DNA of 64,000 nt from the NCBI RefSeq assembly GCF_051622035.1, contig NC_135364.1:26094501-26158500 (forward strand), read 5' to 3'. The notes beneath the pieces were generated by a model. The model did not search any database and was not told the origin of the DNA. It was given only the letters and a program-made list of their open reading frames with translations. The position numbers and the translations under genes were made by a program. The first letter of the stretch is position 1. Every line of letters begins with the position of its first letter. This document shows, piece after piece, positions 10,871-22,834 of the stretch. Source of the stretch: Arctopsyche grandis. Its lineage: Eukaryota; Arthropoda; Insecta; Trichoptera; Hydropsychidae.

Positions 10871-11666
10871 AATAAAAATAAAATATCGTATGCAAATTAA
10901 TTTCCAACGGCTAAATGCTGTATGAGTAACTTTTTTGTATAAAAAAAATATATTTTGAACGGAACGCATTTGTAAATTAAATCAGAATAAATTTCATTGA
11001 TTAATTCCGAGCATGCAAACAAACACACGATCAGAATGAACGCGATTAATTTGGCAACTTACGAGTTTTCCCGCTGCGCTTCCGGAAAAGGCGGCGCCAC
11101 CAGCTGCGGGCACGCGACAAAATCACTTAACCAACATTACACAAACGCGACCAATTACCACAAGTTATTATGGTAATTTTGACCGTTTTTTTTTTTTCTT
11201 TTTTTTAATTTCCAGTTTATATTTATTATTATTTCGTCTGTCCGATGCACGTGTCCGGCGCGCGGTGGTGTAGCTTTCATATTAATTTGACTAATTACAG
11301 CCATTACACTGATCGATTAATATTCGGCGAGATCCATTCTTTGATTAGGTGGGCTCGAGCTGGCTCGGCCGAGGCATTTGTCGATTGTCAAAACGTTGTG
11401 AAACCTCAATCCAAAGACCAAAACCTGTTACCGCGCGCGGTCTCATCTGATCCGTTGCATTTCGTTCCGATACATGTATATTTTACATTTATTATGGTAC
11501 ACATGTACGAGCAAGTATCGCTCTCGATTGGTATTCCGACAAATGTCATTTGTGCAATGTGTGTGTGTCGAAATGTGTGGGAACCCTGAATGGATAGTGA
11601 TTCGATTTAATGCGACTCTCTCATAAACATACTCATTCAATGTACGTTATTCTGCTGTATTGCTTA
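10871..11666. other. Unassigned DNA with a GC-rich patch
   Basis: Positions 11060-11130 are unusually GC-rich. On the minus strand they end in a consensus splice donor (CTC followed by GTAAGT, near 11062), which could be a 5' untranslated exon of a leftward transcript. No start codon or protein homology supports a coding exon. Open frames at 11245-11640 on both strands have no recognised domain. Confidence 0.3.
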
Positions 11667-12743
11667 TCTATATACATATGTATATAAAATTGTTTGTTTG
11701 TCTGTCTGTCTCGAATATGTTCCTAAACTACTGAACCGATTATGATGGAACTTTCAGGATTTGTTTTATGCATGTCCGGGAAGATTACTGTGAAAAAAAA
11801 ATGGAAAAAAACCTCTTAATAATAATATTCGTAATTAAAATTTCATCGACGCGAAAGTATGAAGCGCCAATGTGTAGTTAAGGAAGTTTGTGCGTTGGTA
11901 AGCAACTTGCGCACACGAATGCCAACCCTTACATTGCGTACCACTCATACCAACCTTACATTACGTACCACTCGTAACAATCCTACATACATACATATAT
12001 GTAAAAATCAATGTTTGTCTGTCTGTCACTTATGCGTTCCTATACTGTACTATAATTTAATTTGATTATTAAGTATTAATTGTCAACTGAAAAATTCACT
12101 TACCGAAACGCGTCGAGAAACAGGAACGGGAACGGGAATTGCATTCGTTATTGTACAATGGAACTTTCAGGATTTATTGTATACATGCCCGGGAAGCTTA
12201 CTGTGAAAAAAAATCGGCCAAAAACGGGAACAGAAACGGGAAAAACGGGAATGAGTGGCGTTGCAACGCAATAATTTAAAATGTTTTCGAGTCACGACAC
12301 GCGTTGTTAGGGTAAAATGAACAAACAATTGAATTATTTCAAATGTGTTCGCTGCCTGCGTTTTTCAGACAAATGGGAACGAGAACGGGAACGGGAACGG
12401 GAACGGGAACGGGAACGGGAACGGGAACGGGAACGGGAATGGGAACGGGAACGGGAACGGGAACGGGAACGGGAACGGGAACGGGAACGGGAACGGGAAC
12501 GGGAACGGGAACGGGAACGGGAACGGGAACGGGAACGGGAACGGGAACGGGAACGGGAACGGGAACGGGAACGGGAACGGGAACGGGAACGGGAACGGGA
12601 ACGGGAACGGGAACGGGAACGGGAACGGAAACGGAAACGGAAACGGAAACGGAAACGGAAACGGGAACGGGAACGGGAATGGGAACGGGAACGGGAATTG
12701 CATGCGTTATTATGGCATTGCAATGCATGCCGGGTTCTGCTAG
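11667..12743 (+). mobile_element. Helitron-type element, family 1, near full length
   Basis: Begins with TCTATATACATATG after A and ends in CTAG before T, the A^T insertion pattern of Helitrons. The 5' end carries TTTGTCTGTCTGTC and CTACTGAACCGATTATGATG, which are typical of insect Helitron-like elements. The 3' end has the hairpin GCATTGCAATGC a few bases upstream of CTAG. A second TTTGTCTGTCTGTC block at 12014 suggests a dimeric or rearranged copy. There is no helicase gene, so it is non-autonomous. Confidence 0.8.
12377..12698. repeat. ACGGGA hexanucleotide satellite
   Basis: Roughly fifty tandem GGAACG/ACGGGA units, with a short run of ACGGAA variants at about 12624-12662 and isolated GGGAATGG variants. 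Because 6 is a multiple of 3, several frames read through without stops as two-residue repeats (RE, GN, GT and their reverse partners). None is a gene. The array lies inside the Helitron, and the second copy at 31829-32347 has the same array. Confidence 0.95.
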
Positions 12744-13139
12744 TTATAAGATATATTTTGTTTCGGTATTAATGTTTTTAAATTAAATTTTAATTATTTT
12801 TATACATATAATCAGAGCTGATCTTTGTACGCCCTAGGACTTTTCAATTACATCTTAGTATTATACATTGAAGGTGCCCTTCTGGGTTGTTGATTTTTTT
12901 ATTAAATTAATTGCAGTCGAACTTGGTTATAACTTATAACGAGCATAATTTGCTCATATGTATGTAGCTATACATATGATAGTGGCAAAAACTCCGTAAC
13001 AAATAAATATTTGTATTGAAAAATACAGATGTTAATCTTGGAACTTGTTTTTTATTCGTTCATTCATTTGCAATAACCATAACTTTCTGATAATTGAATC
13101 GAAAGAATGTTTTTGAGCTGCAATTTTGTATATTAAGTA

Positions 13140-13385
13140 CTAGTGGTTTAACCCGGCTTCGCTCGGTATTTGTTATATAAACTGCTTAAACATGGCAAAA
13201 CAATCTAATAGTAAACATTCATTTGTTTTTTTATTAAATTTATTTGAATCGAAAAAAAATAATATTCAACGATATTGATATCGTCGCCATAGAGACTTTA
13301 ATTATTTTTGATGTTCCCAACAAACCTTACATATATTCATAGTTACAAAGTCTCTTTCGAAATTATAACTATATATTATATTAGA
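13140..13385 (-). mobile_element. Helitron-type element, family 2
   Basis: On the minus strand it starts TCTAATATAATAT, continues through TTTCGAAAGAGACTTTG and ends CGAGCGAAGCCGGGTTAAAC...CTAG before T. The same ends bound the copies at 27933-28373, 46725-47504 and 62552-62774. It is short, with no coding capacity. Confidence 0.8.
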
Positions 13386-13536
13386 TGCTTTTCTGTTTTT
13401 CAATAATGTAATTTTTTAGCTCAATATATGTATATGTAGGTGAAGTGATTAACGAGTGACCTTTTTCTGCTTAATTGATCAATTTCATAAACATTTGAGC
13501 TCTATCAGTATTATATACATACATACTGTTCACTCC

Positions 13537-14212
13537 GGTTCATTCATGAACATACTAGTTTGTTCATACACGACCTATTGATTTAATATATTTGCTAAGG
13601 GCGGTTTCAGACTAGCGTATTTTTCTGCGCGTATACCGTCGTTTCGGCATACGCGCTTACACGCGCGCTACTTTTCGCGCTTCAAAAAACCGGACGTTTT
13701 CGTTCGAACCGGTAGTGGTGATTTAGTATCAACATGGATAATACGAGCTTATAAGCGCATCTACGCTCGTACGATTTGCGCGTATGGAAAACGACGCGCC
13801 TATACGCGCCTACATGCACTTCAAAAAACGAGATTATACGCGCGTATAAAACGCTAGTCTGAAAACGCCCTTACAGCCAAAATTTATCTTCAAATAGACT
13901 CACCAAGTGTCGTATGATAATTGTGTATGATGTTAAAACGCCAGGTATTTAAAAGGAAAATTTTACGGAAAAGACACTACAACGTTGCTTTAATTCCCGT
14001 TTCCGCTATTATTAAAATATCTCAACCCAAGGTATGCATACATATGTATGTATGTACATAGAAGATGGGACAAACAATTGAGAACATTTAAACTTATGCC
14101 TAATAGTTTGTACATGAACAAACTAGTTCATTTGTCAATTTTTCCTTTTATGCACACTACAACTGGCCAGATCGGTTCATGTGTGAACAGACTAGCATGT
14201 TCATGGACGAAC
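13537..14212. mobile_element. TIR element with a nested MITE
   Basis: The left end (GGTTCATTCATGAACATACT, then AGTTTGTTCATACACGACC) is an imperfect inverted copy of the right end near 14165-14212 (GGTTCATGTGTGAACAGACT, AGCATGTTCATGGACGAACG). The arms are about 35-40 bp. A separate MITE lies inside it at 13596-13873. The superfamily is unclear because I cannot fix the exact outer boundary. Confidence 0.55.
13596..13873. mobile_element. MITE with GGGCG...TTTCAGACTAGCG termini
   Basis: Left TAAGGGCGGTTTCAGACTAG and right CTAGTCTGAAAACGCCCTTA are inverted copies. The interior is rich in CGCG and in GCGTAT/ATACGC motifs, giving a strongly self-complementary 278-bp element. The flanking TAA/TTA could be a PIF/Harbinger-type 3-bp target, but the two sides are not identical. 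Confidence 0.75.
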
Positions 14213-16503
14213 GAAATGTACACTTGGCCTGTAACATACATATCTTCTAAGATATAATTTCGAAAGAGACTTCGTTTGCTATCAATATTTCCTCTTGGAA
14301 AATAGTGCCACGGTCATATAGCGACATCTACTGAAAATTAATTTTATTAATACATTAATTTTTCTATTGCTTTTATGTTTTTACTTATAATACACTAGTG
14401 TCTAGGGTCTATCACTTGTAAATAAAATAGTAAAACCTCTCCAATTGTTATCCCATTTTCCATTAAAGGGAATGAAGATAGGAAGAGTATAGGAAGATAA
14501 AATGATTATAAAATTACTAATACATAAGATAATAAGATATTTTGGCAATCTCAATATTTACGATGTGATAATATAATTTCTATACGAGATGCGAGTGCAA
14601 AAAATTTATTTAAAACTAACTTTTCAATTATGCAACTTTTGAAAGTGTTTGTCTTGAATGTCTTCACTATTAGCCAGCTGTCATCGCGTCGATCTGACAG
14701 ACGATTCTGATGAAGTTTTAATGATTTAACTCGTAGAGAATCATTTTGGAGATATTTGCTTACATATTTATATAATAACAGTTAATTCCTATATGTCGGT
14801 AAAATAAAATAAAGCGATCTAAAGAGTAGAAGTGGTTCCAAATTTTACGGTGCTAACAAACTACTACTGAAACTTATAATAAAAAGCTTGTAAAAAGAAG
14901 ACACATTACGATTTAAAAAAAAAATGGGAAAATCATCTAAAATACAATCCATGCCATAAATTTACATATACAAAATCAAACCATATTTTTGATTTCCACT
15001 ATTTATACATATGTAATTTAATTAAGTTAATTTACTATGCGTACACAATGTATACTTTTTGAAAAAATCAATAATTTAATATTCATTAATTTTCACACGA
15101 TGATATAAAACCCACGCAATATAATATATAATTAGATGCAATATAATTATATCACTGCTCAAATCTCTAAGCGCATTTTTCACGGCTGATCGTAAATTTT
15201 CATCGCCAACATTCACCGCGATTATCTCGGCTGATAATGGCTGAAAAAAAAAACAACGATCACGATCTCATTATACAGCTTCGAAGATTACAAAATGCAA
15301 TCAAGAACAAAACATATCTTTCGCGATCAATTAAAAATGTAAACCGCGCTTTAAATACAAATTAAATCGGATTTTTGCGAAATTTTCACTCGAATCAAAG
15401 GAGCTTTCGAGGAACGATAAAGCGCAAAGTTATATTACATACATATGTATATTAAAGACACTGGAGATTAAAAAGCAAGCACCGGTTTTTGCACTATATA
15501 TGTAGCATATTCAAACTCGCAATTTATCGTCGGTGATTACATAGGCAGAGGCCGTAAAGGCGACATAAATAAAAGTTTTATTTAAAAATTATACTGAATT
15601 CAGTCCCGAAATGAAAATAATTCACCAAGCTGCCGATAAAATTGTAATGAAGACACCTACATACGTGTACGGGTCTGGTTTGACACAAAAAAAGCGGTAC
15701 TTATATGTAAGGTGAGGCGTGATGATGATGAGATTGATTTATGCAAATGGATCAATTATGCAATCACTCGCTGCTATGACGTGTTGATTATGCGGTTGAT
15801 AAGAAAATCATTTGGCGACTTTTTGCAGAAATTATCCACGGTTCTATATACAAGTTCTATATGTCCCGAGGATGTTACGAATCGAATTTATAAATATATA
15901 TTATATATATTATACGTACATATGTTTGCGAGATGCTCTTCAAAAAACGGATGGATGAGTTTTGTACAATTATTTATTGATCATTCGAACGCCTTTCAAA
16001 ACAGACAAAAAACCTATTCCAAAGTTCAACTTTTTATTGATTTACAACGTAATTTCAAAATGCTTTATGATTAGAATTATTAATATATTCTTGCGGTCAA
16101 TACACACACACACACAAATAAAAAATAAATGAGAGTAACTAACCAATCATAATATTACTTTATACATATGTTGCTTATCAATTAACTAATTATCGTACAT
16201 ATTTTGTAGCTCAAGGAAACCCTTTTTATTTCGTGCGAAAAATCTCTACGTAGTTCTTTTGAAATATACATACAAGCAAGTCGCTAATGATTTTGTTGAG
16301 AAAAATCTGTGAACTCGTTGCAAGTCATTGGAAGCTTTTTATTAGCTTCACTCTATTAGTTCAGTGATGTCAAAAAATTGTGATCTGATTTTGATCCATT
16401 TCCATTCTCCATTTCACTTTGACATCTTACTGACATGCGAGGGTTTGCTAACATTTAAATAAAATAAATAAAAATTAAATCTCCGACATGAAGCTAGAGG
16501 ATT
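14213..16503. other. Unassigned AT-rich DNA
   Basis: No gene or named repeat is recognised. Positions 15170-15420 are somewhat richer in CpG and GATCG motifs. The open frame at 15712-16074 has no recognised domain, an AT-driven composition and no splice context. Confidence 0.45.
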
Positions 16504-17108
16504 TTAACCCTCCCTCACCGAAGTGGGGTATGCAAGTGTCCCAATTTTTACGTTTTTCGTAATAACTATGTGGTTTTCAAAGCTATACACCCTATATTTC
16601 TTATATTCCTAGAATGAACTACAATAAATTTATTTTAATAGATTTTGTATGATTTAGAAAAGAGGTACATCGTAAAAAAATACATTTATACATTTCTACT
16701 TTCCAAAGTATGATTTAATGGCAGTAGCGATAAGTCATGTTTTTTACTGTTTGACGCTTGCATATTCTTGTTGATCGATTAATCAATGCGAGAGAAAGAG
16801 ACAGTTATACTTTCGTAAGCTATTGTTTTCGTCGCTTTTGGCGCGTGGCTATTGAGTCATGCAGTCGCCTGTTGGCCTTACCTATGTGCGTTTGCATGTT
16901 GATGCTTGTCGCTATTTTTTAATACAAAAATAGTCAAAAACATGCTGTAGGACTCAAACTTTTTTTTGTTGATGTATTAAATGATTAATAAAATATATAT
17001 ATTGAACCGGTTTGTATTGAGAAAAGCTGTATTGTAATTAAAAACTACTGGCGTCTTACTCGGTTAGGGACACTCGTTCAATCTTGACGCTCCGTCCTTA
17101 TAAGGTTA
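16504..17108. mobile_element. Possible piggyBac-like element bounded by TTAA
   Basis: TTAACCCTCCCTCACCG on the left and ATAAGGTTAA on the right place TTAA at both ends with CC.../...GG inside. The inverted match beyond the first bases is weak. The interior (for example GGCGCGTGGCTATTGAGTCA) is not recognised. The call rests on the end pattern only. Confidence 0.35.
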
Positions 17109-17380
17109 ATCATTAACGAACTCTTTAAAATCGAACATCCAACATTGGAATCATGGATGACAGCTAGCTATCCATACACCTCTTTCAACAACCCCTTTGC
17201 AACTCATTAAAACATCGATAAAGATACTTTTTTCACTCTCACCTCATATAAACTTAATATAAGAAGCTTTTATACTTTTTAATATATTATTTTACTTTGT
17301 ATACTCTATTGCGTATCCCGTGACGCTAATCTCATTTTAAATAAAACTATGAATCGTATATGCAAATATATACTTTTTAT

Positions 17381-17770
17381 TTATACCATGTAACCCCAAT
17401 GCACCTTCCTGGCCAGAAACATCGCGCATTTGATACAAGTATTATTAGTATTATACGAAATAAATACATATCAATTAATACCCACACAGATATATTTTTG
17501 CAAATTTGCAGCATTTTATACAATTCAGCGAAACTCAATATTGCTGAAAACTCGAGATTTTGCGAGAAAATTGGTAAGGTTGCCAATTTTTTGGAACCTT
17601 TTCAATGAAAATCAGATAAATTTGGCAAACTCTGGTAGGAAATGATCGACCTGGAGTAATAAATCCAAGGTCTGGCCTGCGGAAACCAGTTAGATTTTGT
17701 TTAAAGCTATGCTATGATAACCACTATTTGTTTAAAGCTATGCTAACCACTATGTTTATTCTGATGGTTA
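17381..17770 (-). mobile_element. SINE, hairpin-tail subfamily
   Basis: On the minus strand it has a degraded head, then the core ATTTCCTACCAGAGTTTGCC, the block CCTTACCAATTTTCTCG and the tail arm GGCCAGGAAGGTGCATTGGG. It is closely related to the copy at 3735-4120. A short internal duplication (CTATGCT...AACCACTAT near 17705-17750) lies in the head region. Confidence 0.8.
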
Positions 17771-19489
17771 ACCATAAAAGCGATAATATAATCCAATCGC
17801 TATCAGATAAACGGTTATATCGTCTGATTCACTGTACAAGCCGTACCCGAGGTACGAAAGTTAGTCTTAACATCCGACATACGTCGATTCAACCATTATG
17901 AACAGTTTTATGCGTCTCATAAGTTCATCGGTTCAAATTTTTAAAGTGCTCTTCTAATATATTAGTGATAATCTAAAGTTTGTCTTTAAAAATATAATAT
18001 AAGAACTCAGTGTTGAATATTTATTTTATTCAAAGCACGTATCGTAGGAATAGACGCGGCATCGTCTATTTAGCCTAACTTGATTAGTACGTAATGAAAC
18101 TGACTTACTTCCAAGCTAGAAAGCATCGCTTCTGAAAGTTACAATCTATTCCTCTTTGACTTTATAAGTTGAAGCAAATCCTATCCTAGTTTTTGAGCAA
18201 CTTTTGAAACGAATTTTTCAGTAAAATCTTGTCGTTTTTCCGAGTTTTCCACCCCTACGCCTGAGGGTCACGTAATGGTCACCGTCGTGACTGTACCTGT
18301 CGCTCGTTAATTTATTCTCGTACAGGTGGCTGTGGTCCGCCTACAAGCTCAATGTCGTATGACTCCATTGGCCCAGATTCGTAGCTAATATAATCTACAT
18401 ACATGCGATGCGATGAAGATATTATCACGAGCCAACAACACATTCGACAAAAAGAAACAAAGACAACAAAAAAAAAAATCGCACATCCAAAAGCTCTCCT
18501 CAAATCGATTTCACTGGGAAAAAACTGCACTCGTCGAACCGGAAAACGTCTTCTAATCTGACATACAAGTACACGCATAAAAAATTCTTACAAATGTATG
18601 CACATTTCCATCGCGAAACTCGAACAGAGTTGCACTTTGTCACTTGGTACTTGTACGTTCAACTTTCATTTCACCTTCTGCATACGAACACATACATATT
18701 ACAGTATGTGTACATATGTACGTACATACGCGGGCTCAAAATAATATTGGTATAGACACGTGCATGTTTGCTTAAAATGCGTAGTAAATCGATTAATGCT
18801 GCGTGCGGCCAAATGAATAATATAAACGTTCTGCATTGACACAAGTCTGACAAGATAATCTGACAGCAAAAGCGCTTTTCAATTATTCGCTCTAAGTAAT
18901 CACGCCCGAGACAAAAAAAAAACAGTGACAAATTAATATGAAAATCTATGGACGACGAATTCACGAAGTGTGACCGGTGTTGAAAAAATGCATATTTCGT
19001 TTGAAGAACTTACACGTGCCCTAGGCAATGCAAGTTAGCCGATAAATCGCACGAATTTCATACATATGTAGGCATATTGATAATTCTTTTCACAAAATTT
19101 GTTTATATTATTAAACACTTTTGTAACGTCTGTACAGCCTGTAGAATAAATCAAATACGTATGTATATTTACAAAACTATTATAAGTCTCTACCACGTGT
19201 ATGAACCTCACAGATGTGTATATACTATGGTAATAAAACGTTTAAAATATCCCAGACATCAAACTGGTTTTTATCGGAAAAATCTTTAAACATAACTTAC
19301 TCAAAATACAGCTCGTATTATTAATGAATTTTTATTTTTACAAACCTCTTTTATGTTTCACTTACGGTTATTACATACATATCATAGATATTATAAGCAT
19401 AATCTTGATTGAAAAATGATCCTGAAATGATTTTTTTTAATTTGTATACTTCAAGTTAAATTAGCTTGATAGCTAAAATATATATAAAT
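17771..19489. other. Unassigned DNA with one possible minus-strand exon
   Basis: Mostly anonymous sequence. Positions 18230-18400 are less AT-rich; on the minus strand a frame ends VELVGGPQPP-like (read as IELVGGPQPPVRE, then stop) before a GTACGA that could be a donor. I recognise no family and find no acceptor that makes it convincing, so no gene is called. Confidence 0.3.
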
Positions 19490-19640
19490 AAATAAGTATA
19501 TAAAAATAAACGTTTGTTTGCTTTTTTAGATCACCCAGTTAAATTTAATCTAACTTAAATATGCTTAAGTTCCGCATTTTACTTTTGTTTCCAAATTTTA
19601 CCAAACCCGAGCAACGCCGGGAATAATTTTATTAGTTCTT
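19490..19640 (+). mobile_element. Small Helitron-like remnant
   Basis: TATATAAAAATAAACGTTTG at the left and CCCGAGCAACGCCGGGAATA at the right, ending TTATTAGT, recall the 5' and 3' ends of short Helitrons. The CCCG/CGGG pair can form the terminal hairpin. The CTAG end is degraded, so the call is tentative. Confidence 0.4.
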
Positions 19641-19679
19641 TATAAAAAATATTAATTTATCACGCTTGAGAACATATGA

Positions 19680-21565
19680 ATAACGTGTGTTTACACTTTC
19701 AGCTATTTTTGAATGAAAATATAAGAAGACTGATAAATTGGATATGTCATGCAATGGTCTGAGGTGTCTTTTGAAAAGTAAAGACTTCTTCACTTTTAAC
19801 CATCAAATTTTTGACTCCTTTGCCGCAAAATTCACATTAGAAATATAAAACAACTGTACACACTGTCAGTAATTTATGAATGAAATTATATGAAAACTGA
19901 TGTTTTGGATATCTTATGCAACGGCCTAAGATGTCTTTCCAAAGGCATAGACAGACCATATTTACTTTTGACCATCAAATTTTTTATTTCATTCCCACAA
20001 ACTGCACCCGAGAAATTTAAACCATCGTTAATACTGTTAGATATTTAGGAATTACAATACGTGAATACTGATGTATTTTCTATATTATACAACAATCTGA
20101 GATGTCTTTTGAAAAGCATAGACAAACCATCTTCACATTTGACCATCAAATTTTTGATTTATTTGCCGCAAACTGCACCTGAGAAATATAAAACAACTGT
20201 TTACACTGTTAAATTTTTATGAATGAAAATACATTTTTATGAATGAAGTCTGGTGTCTTTGATATCTCATGCAACAATCTGAATCTGAAGTCTTCTATAA
20301 AATACAAACAGTCCATTATCTCTTTTGACAATCAACTTTTTGACTCTATCAACGGAAAATGCACCTCAAAAATATAAAACAACTTTTTACACTGTTAGAA
20401 ATTAATTAATGAAAATACACGAAGACTGGTGTCTTTGGTATTTTACGCAATGATCTGAGACGTCTTTTGAAAAACACAGACAGTCCTTTTTCAATTTTAA
20501 CAACCAACTTTTTCACACTATCGACAGAAAATGCATCTGAGAAATATAAAACAACTGTTCACATTCTTCTTCTTCTTATGCCAAATCCGTATTCGGACGT
20601 AGGCGACTACCATATACAGACATTATTACATTACCAATCATTTATGATTGGAAATATCTTTATAATATCTTTGATATCTCATGCAACGTTCTGAGATGTC
20701 TTTTGAAAAGTATAGCTATCTTTACTTTTGACTGTTATGTTTTTAACTCCTGAGAAATATAAAATACCTGTTTACACTGTCAGTTATTTATTAATACGAA
20801 AATACGTGAAAACTGACGTATTTGACATGTCATGCAATGATCTGAGGTATCTTTTGAAGACTATAAACAGTCCATCTTCACTTTTAACCGTCAACTTTTT
20901 GACTTTTTTGCCGCAAAATCCACCCAGGAATTATACATAGAACAACTGTTTACACTGTTAAATGTTTATGAATGAAAATACACAAAGATTGGTGTGTTTG
21001 ATATCGCATGTAATAATCTGAGGTGTCTTTTGAATACCATAAGTAATCCATCTTCACTTTTAACCGTCAACTATTTGACTTTTTTGCTGCAAAACGCACC
21101 TAGGAAATATACATAGAACAACTGTACACTCTTAAAGACTTATGAATGAAAATACAGGAAGACTGATGTGTTTGATATCTCATGCAATGATCTGAGGTGT
21201 CTTTTGAATACCATGTTTTTTTTGTAATTTTTATGATTTTTATTATTTGTATTAAAATCACATTGACGCTTTGGGGCAACCTGTCAAGTCTCTGTGGTAT
21301 TGATTTTTTAAAATAAAATAAAATAAAATAAAATAAGTAGTCCATCTTCACTTTTAACCGTCAACTTTTTGACTTTTTTGCCGCAAAATTCACCTAGAAC
21401 AACTGTTTACACTGTTAAATATTTATGAATGAAGACTCATGTATTTGATATATCATGCAATTATCTGAGGTGTCTTTTAAAAAGCAAAGACATCTCTTGA
21501 CTATTGACCATCGAGTATTTGACTCCTTTGCCCCAAACAGCACCTGCGAATTGAAACAGCCAAGT
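19680..21565. repeat. ~175-bp satellite array, about ten monomers
   Basis: Monomers of roughly 170-180 bp repeat head to tail. Each carries AACAACTGTTTACACTGT, ATGAATGAAAATACA, GATATCTCATGCAATGATCT, GAGGTGTCTTTTGAA, CATCTTCACTTTT and TTGCCGCAAA in that order. Monomers differ by many substitutions and small indels. Two carry insertions: about 90 bp at 20573-20665, and about 125 bp at 21214-21340 (an A/T-tailed SINE end containing GGGGCAACCTGTCAAG). No protein is encoded; short open frames inside are accidental. Confidence 0.85.
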
Positions 21566-22490
21566 AAGTAGAGTTCGTTCCACTACCGATGTACTTGATG
21601 ATCGTCGGTCAGTTAAGCACAGCACCGGATGTTGTTACTGTGATGACTATCTGGTTGACCAGACGTGTTGAGCCGGACACCTGCCGTGTCCAAATCACTA
21701 CCGAGCATCCGGCATTCGAAATTATGTCAATACTATCATCGCTGGGTCTCTGTGTGGATTTTTTTGCCTAATCCACGTTTCCGCCGACTCGTTATAACGA
21801 CTGGTTAGGTCTGACTGACAAATTGGTCCCCAACTCTCTCGCTCTCTCTCTCATTCAAAAGCGCATCTCTCATCCGGTAAATTGGCAACAACATGTCATA
21901 TTTTGACTAGCAAAACGTTGCTACGATCGTTAGCTCACATCGATAAAAGATTAAGTGTAGCCGATTTTAAATATCACATTCAAATAATTGACTTTGAACG
22001 GAACAAATGAATGCTCATAAATTATATTATTTCTCTTGTTTATTTTTATATCTTAAATTATTTTCCGAATTTTAGTTTTATTTTTTTGATACATTCCTAC
22101 AGATTTGTTCTACATTGTGTATCCTTGCACAATGTTGACATCTCCAGAAGATTCGATTAATCAAGACAAAGTTCTTATGATTGCAATAAACCAGGGGAAC
22201 TGAAGATACATTTTTTTTAGTTTCACTGACTCATCTGTTCTTTGGCTTTTATTTCTACTAATTGTTTGTATATTGAAATTTCAACAAGGTGTTTCGGAAA
22301 TCAGTAAAATATTTTTTTTACCAATTCTTAAAACATAAACATAGGATTTTATTTGGTGTTTATTGCCAAAATGTTGGTCAAAATTATTATAACATATAAT
22401 TTACCAAAACTTAAATTTTCTTAAACTTATTTTAAAAAAGACTTTAAATGTTTAGAAAGGTCCCAATGAAGATTTACAAAAATTCCTTCC
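21566..22490. other. Unassigned DNA, first 330 bp GC-richer
   Basis: Positions 21566-21860 differ sharply in composition from the satellite to their left. They contain an open frame running GQLSTAPDVVTV...RRVEPDTCRV, which I cannot place. This may be part of a retroelement or a single-copy fragment. The remainder is AT-rich with nothing recognised. Confidence 0.3.
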
Positions 22491-22499
22491 GAACTTTCA

Positions 22500-22740
22500 T
22501 ATGAAATAAAATTGAAAAGAATGAATCTTCACACTTTGGAGACGCGAAGAATGAGAGACGATCTAATTGAAGTCTATAAAATTATAAATAGCCACTACAA
22601 TTGTCCTAAGATAAAACTTCTAACGTTTAACAATAACACTTATCTGAGAGGAGACATACTCTCAGACTCCAAAAAAAAATATTTTGCAAAATAATTAGAG
22701 AATTCTTATTTTTAAATAGATTGGTTAAAGTTTGAAATTG
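22500..22740 (+). mobile_element. CR1/Jockey-like LINE fragment (end of ORF2)
   Basis: The plus-strand frame reads LHTLETRRMRDDLIEVYKII followed by a region ending in a basic K-K-K-Y tract, the standard tail of CR1/Jockey-group reverse transcriptases (L-x-x-L-x-x-R-R...DLIxxYKII). It is 5'-truncated and closed by a stop at 22692. A shorter diverged relative lies at 30890-31150. Confidence 0.7.
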
Positions 22741-22834
22741 TCAATTCAATGATTTCCTTAAAATCAATGGGTTTTTACAGTTCTTCCTTTTTTAAATTTT
22801 ATTTTTATATTCATTTTATTTTATTTCATTATTA

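Noticed and set aside
12317-12786. Long open frames in several reading frames (Arg-Glu, Gly-Asn, Gly-Thr, Pro-Phe and similar repeats)
   Set aside because: All are translations of the ACGGGA hexamer array; a 6-bp unit keeps every frame open unless it contains a stop. The same applies to 31951-32354.
13596-13873. CGCG-rich patch as a CpG island promoter
   Set aside because: The terminal inverted repeats and internal GCGTAT/ATACGC palindromes explain the composition as a MITE.
15712-16074. 120-codon plus-strand open frame
   Set aside because: AT-driven codon content, no signal or membrane pattern, no homology that I recognise and no flanking exon.
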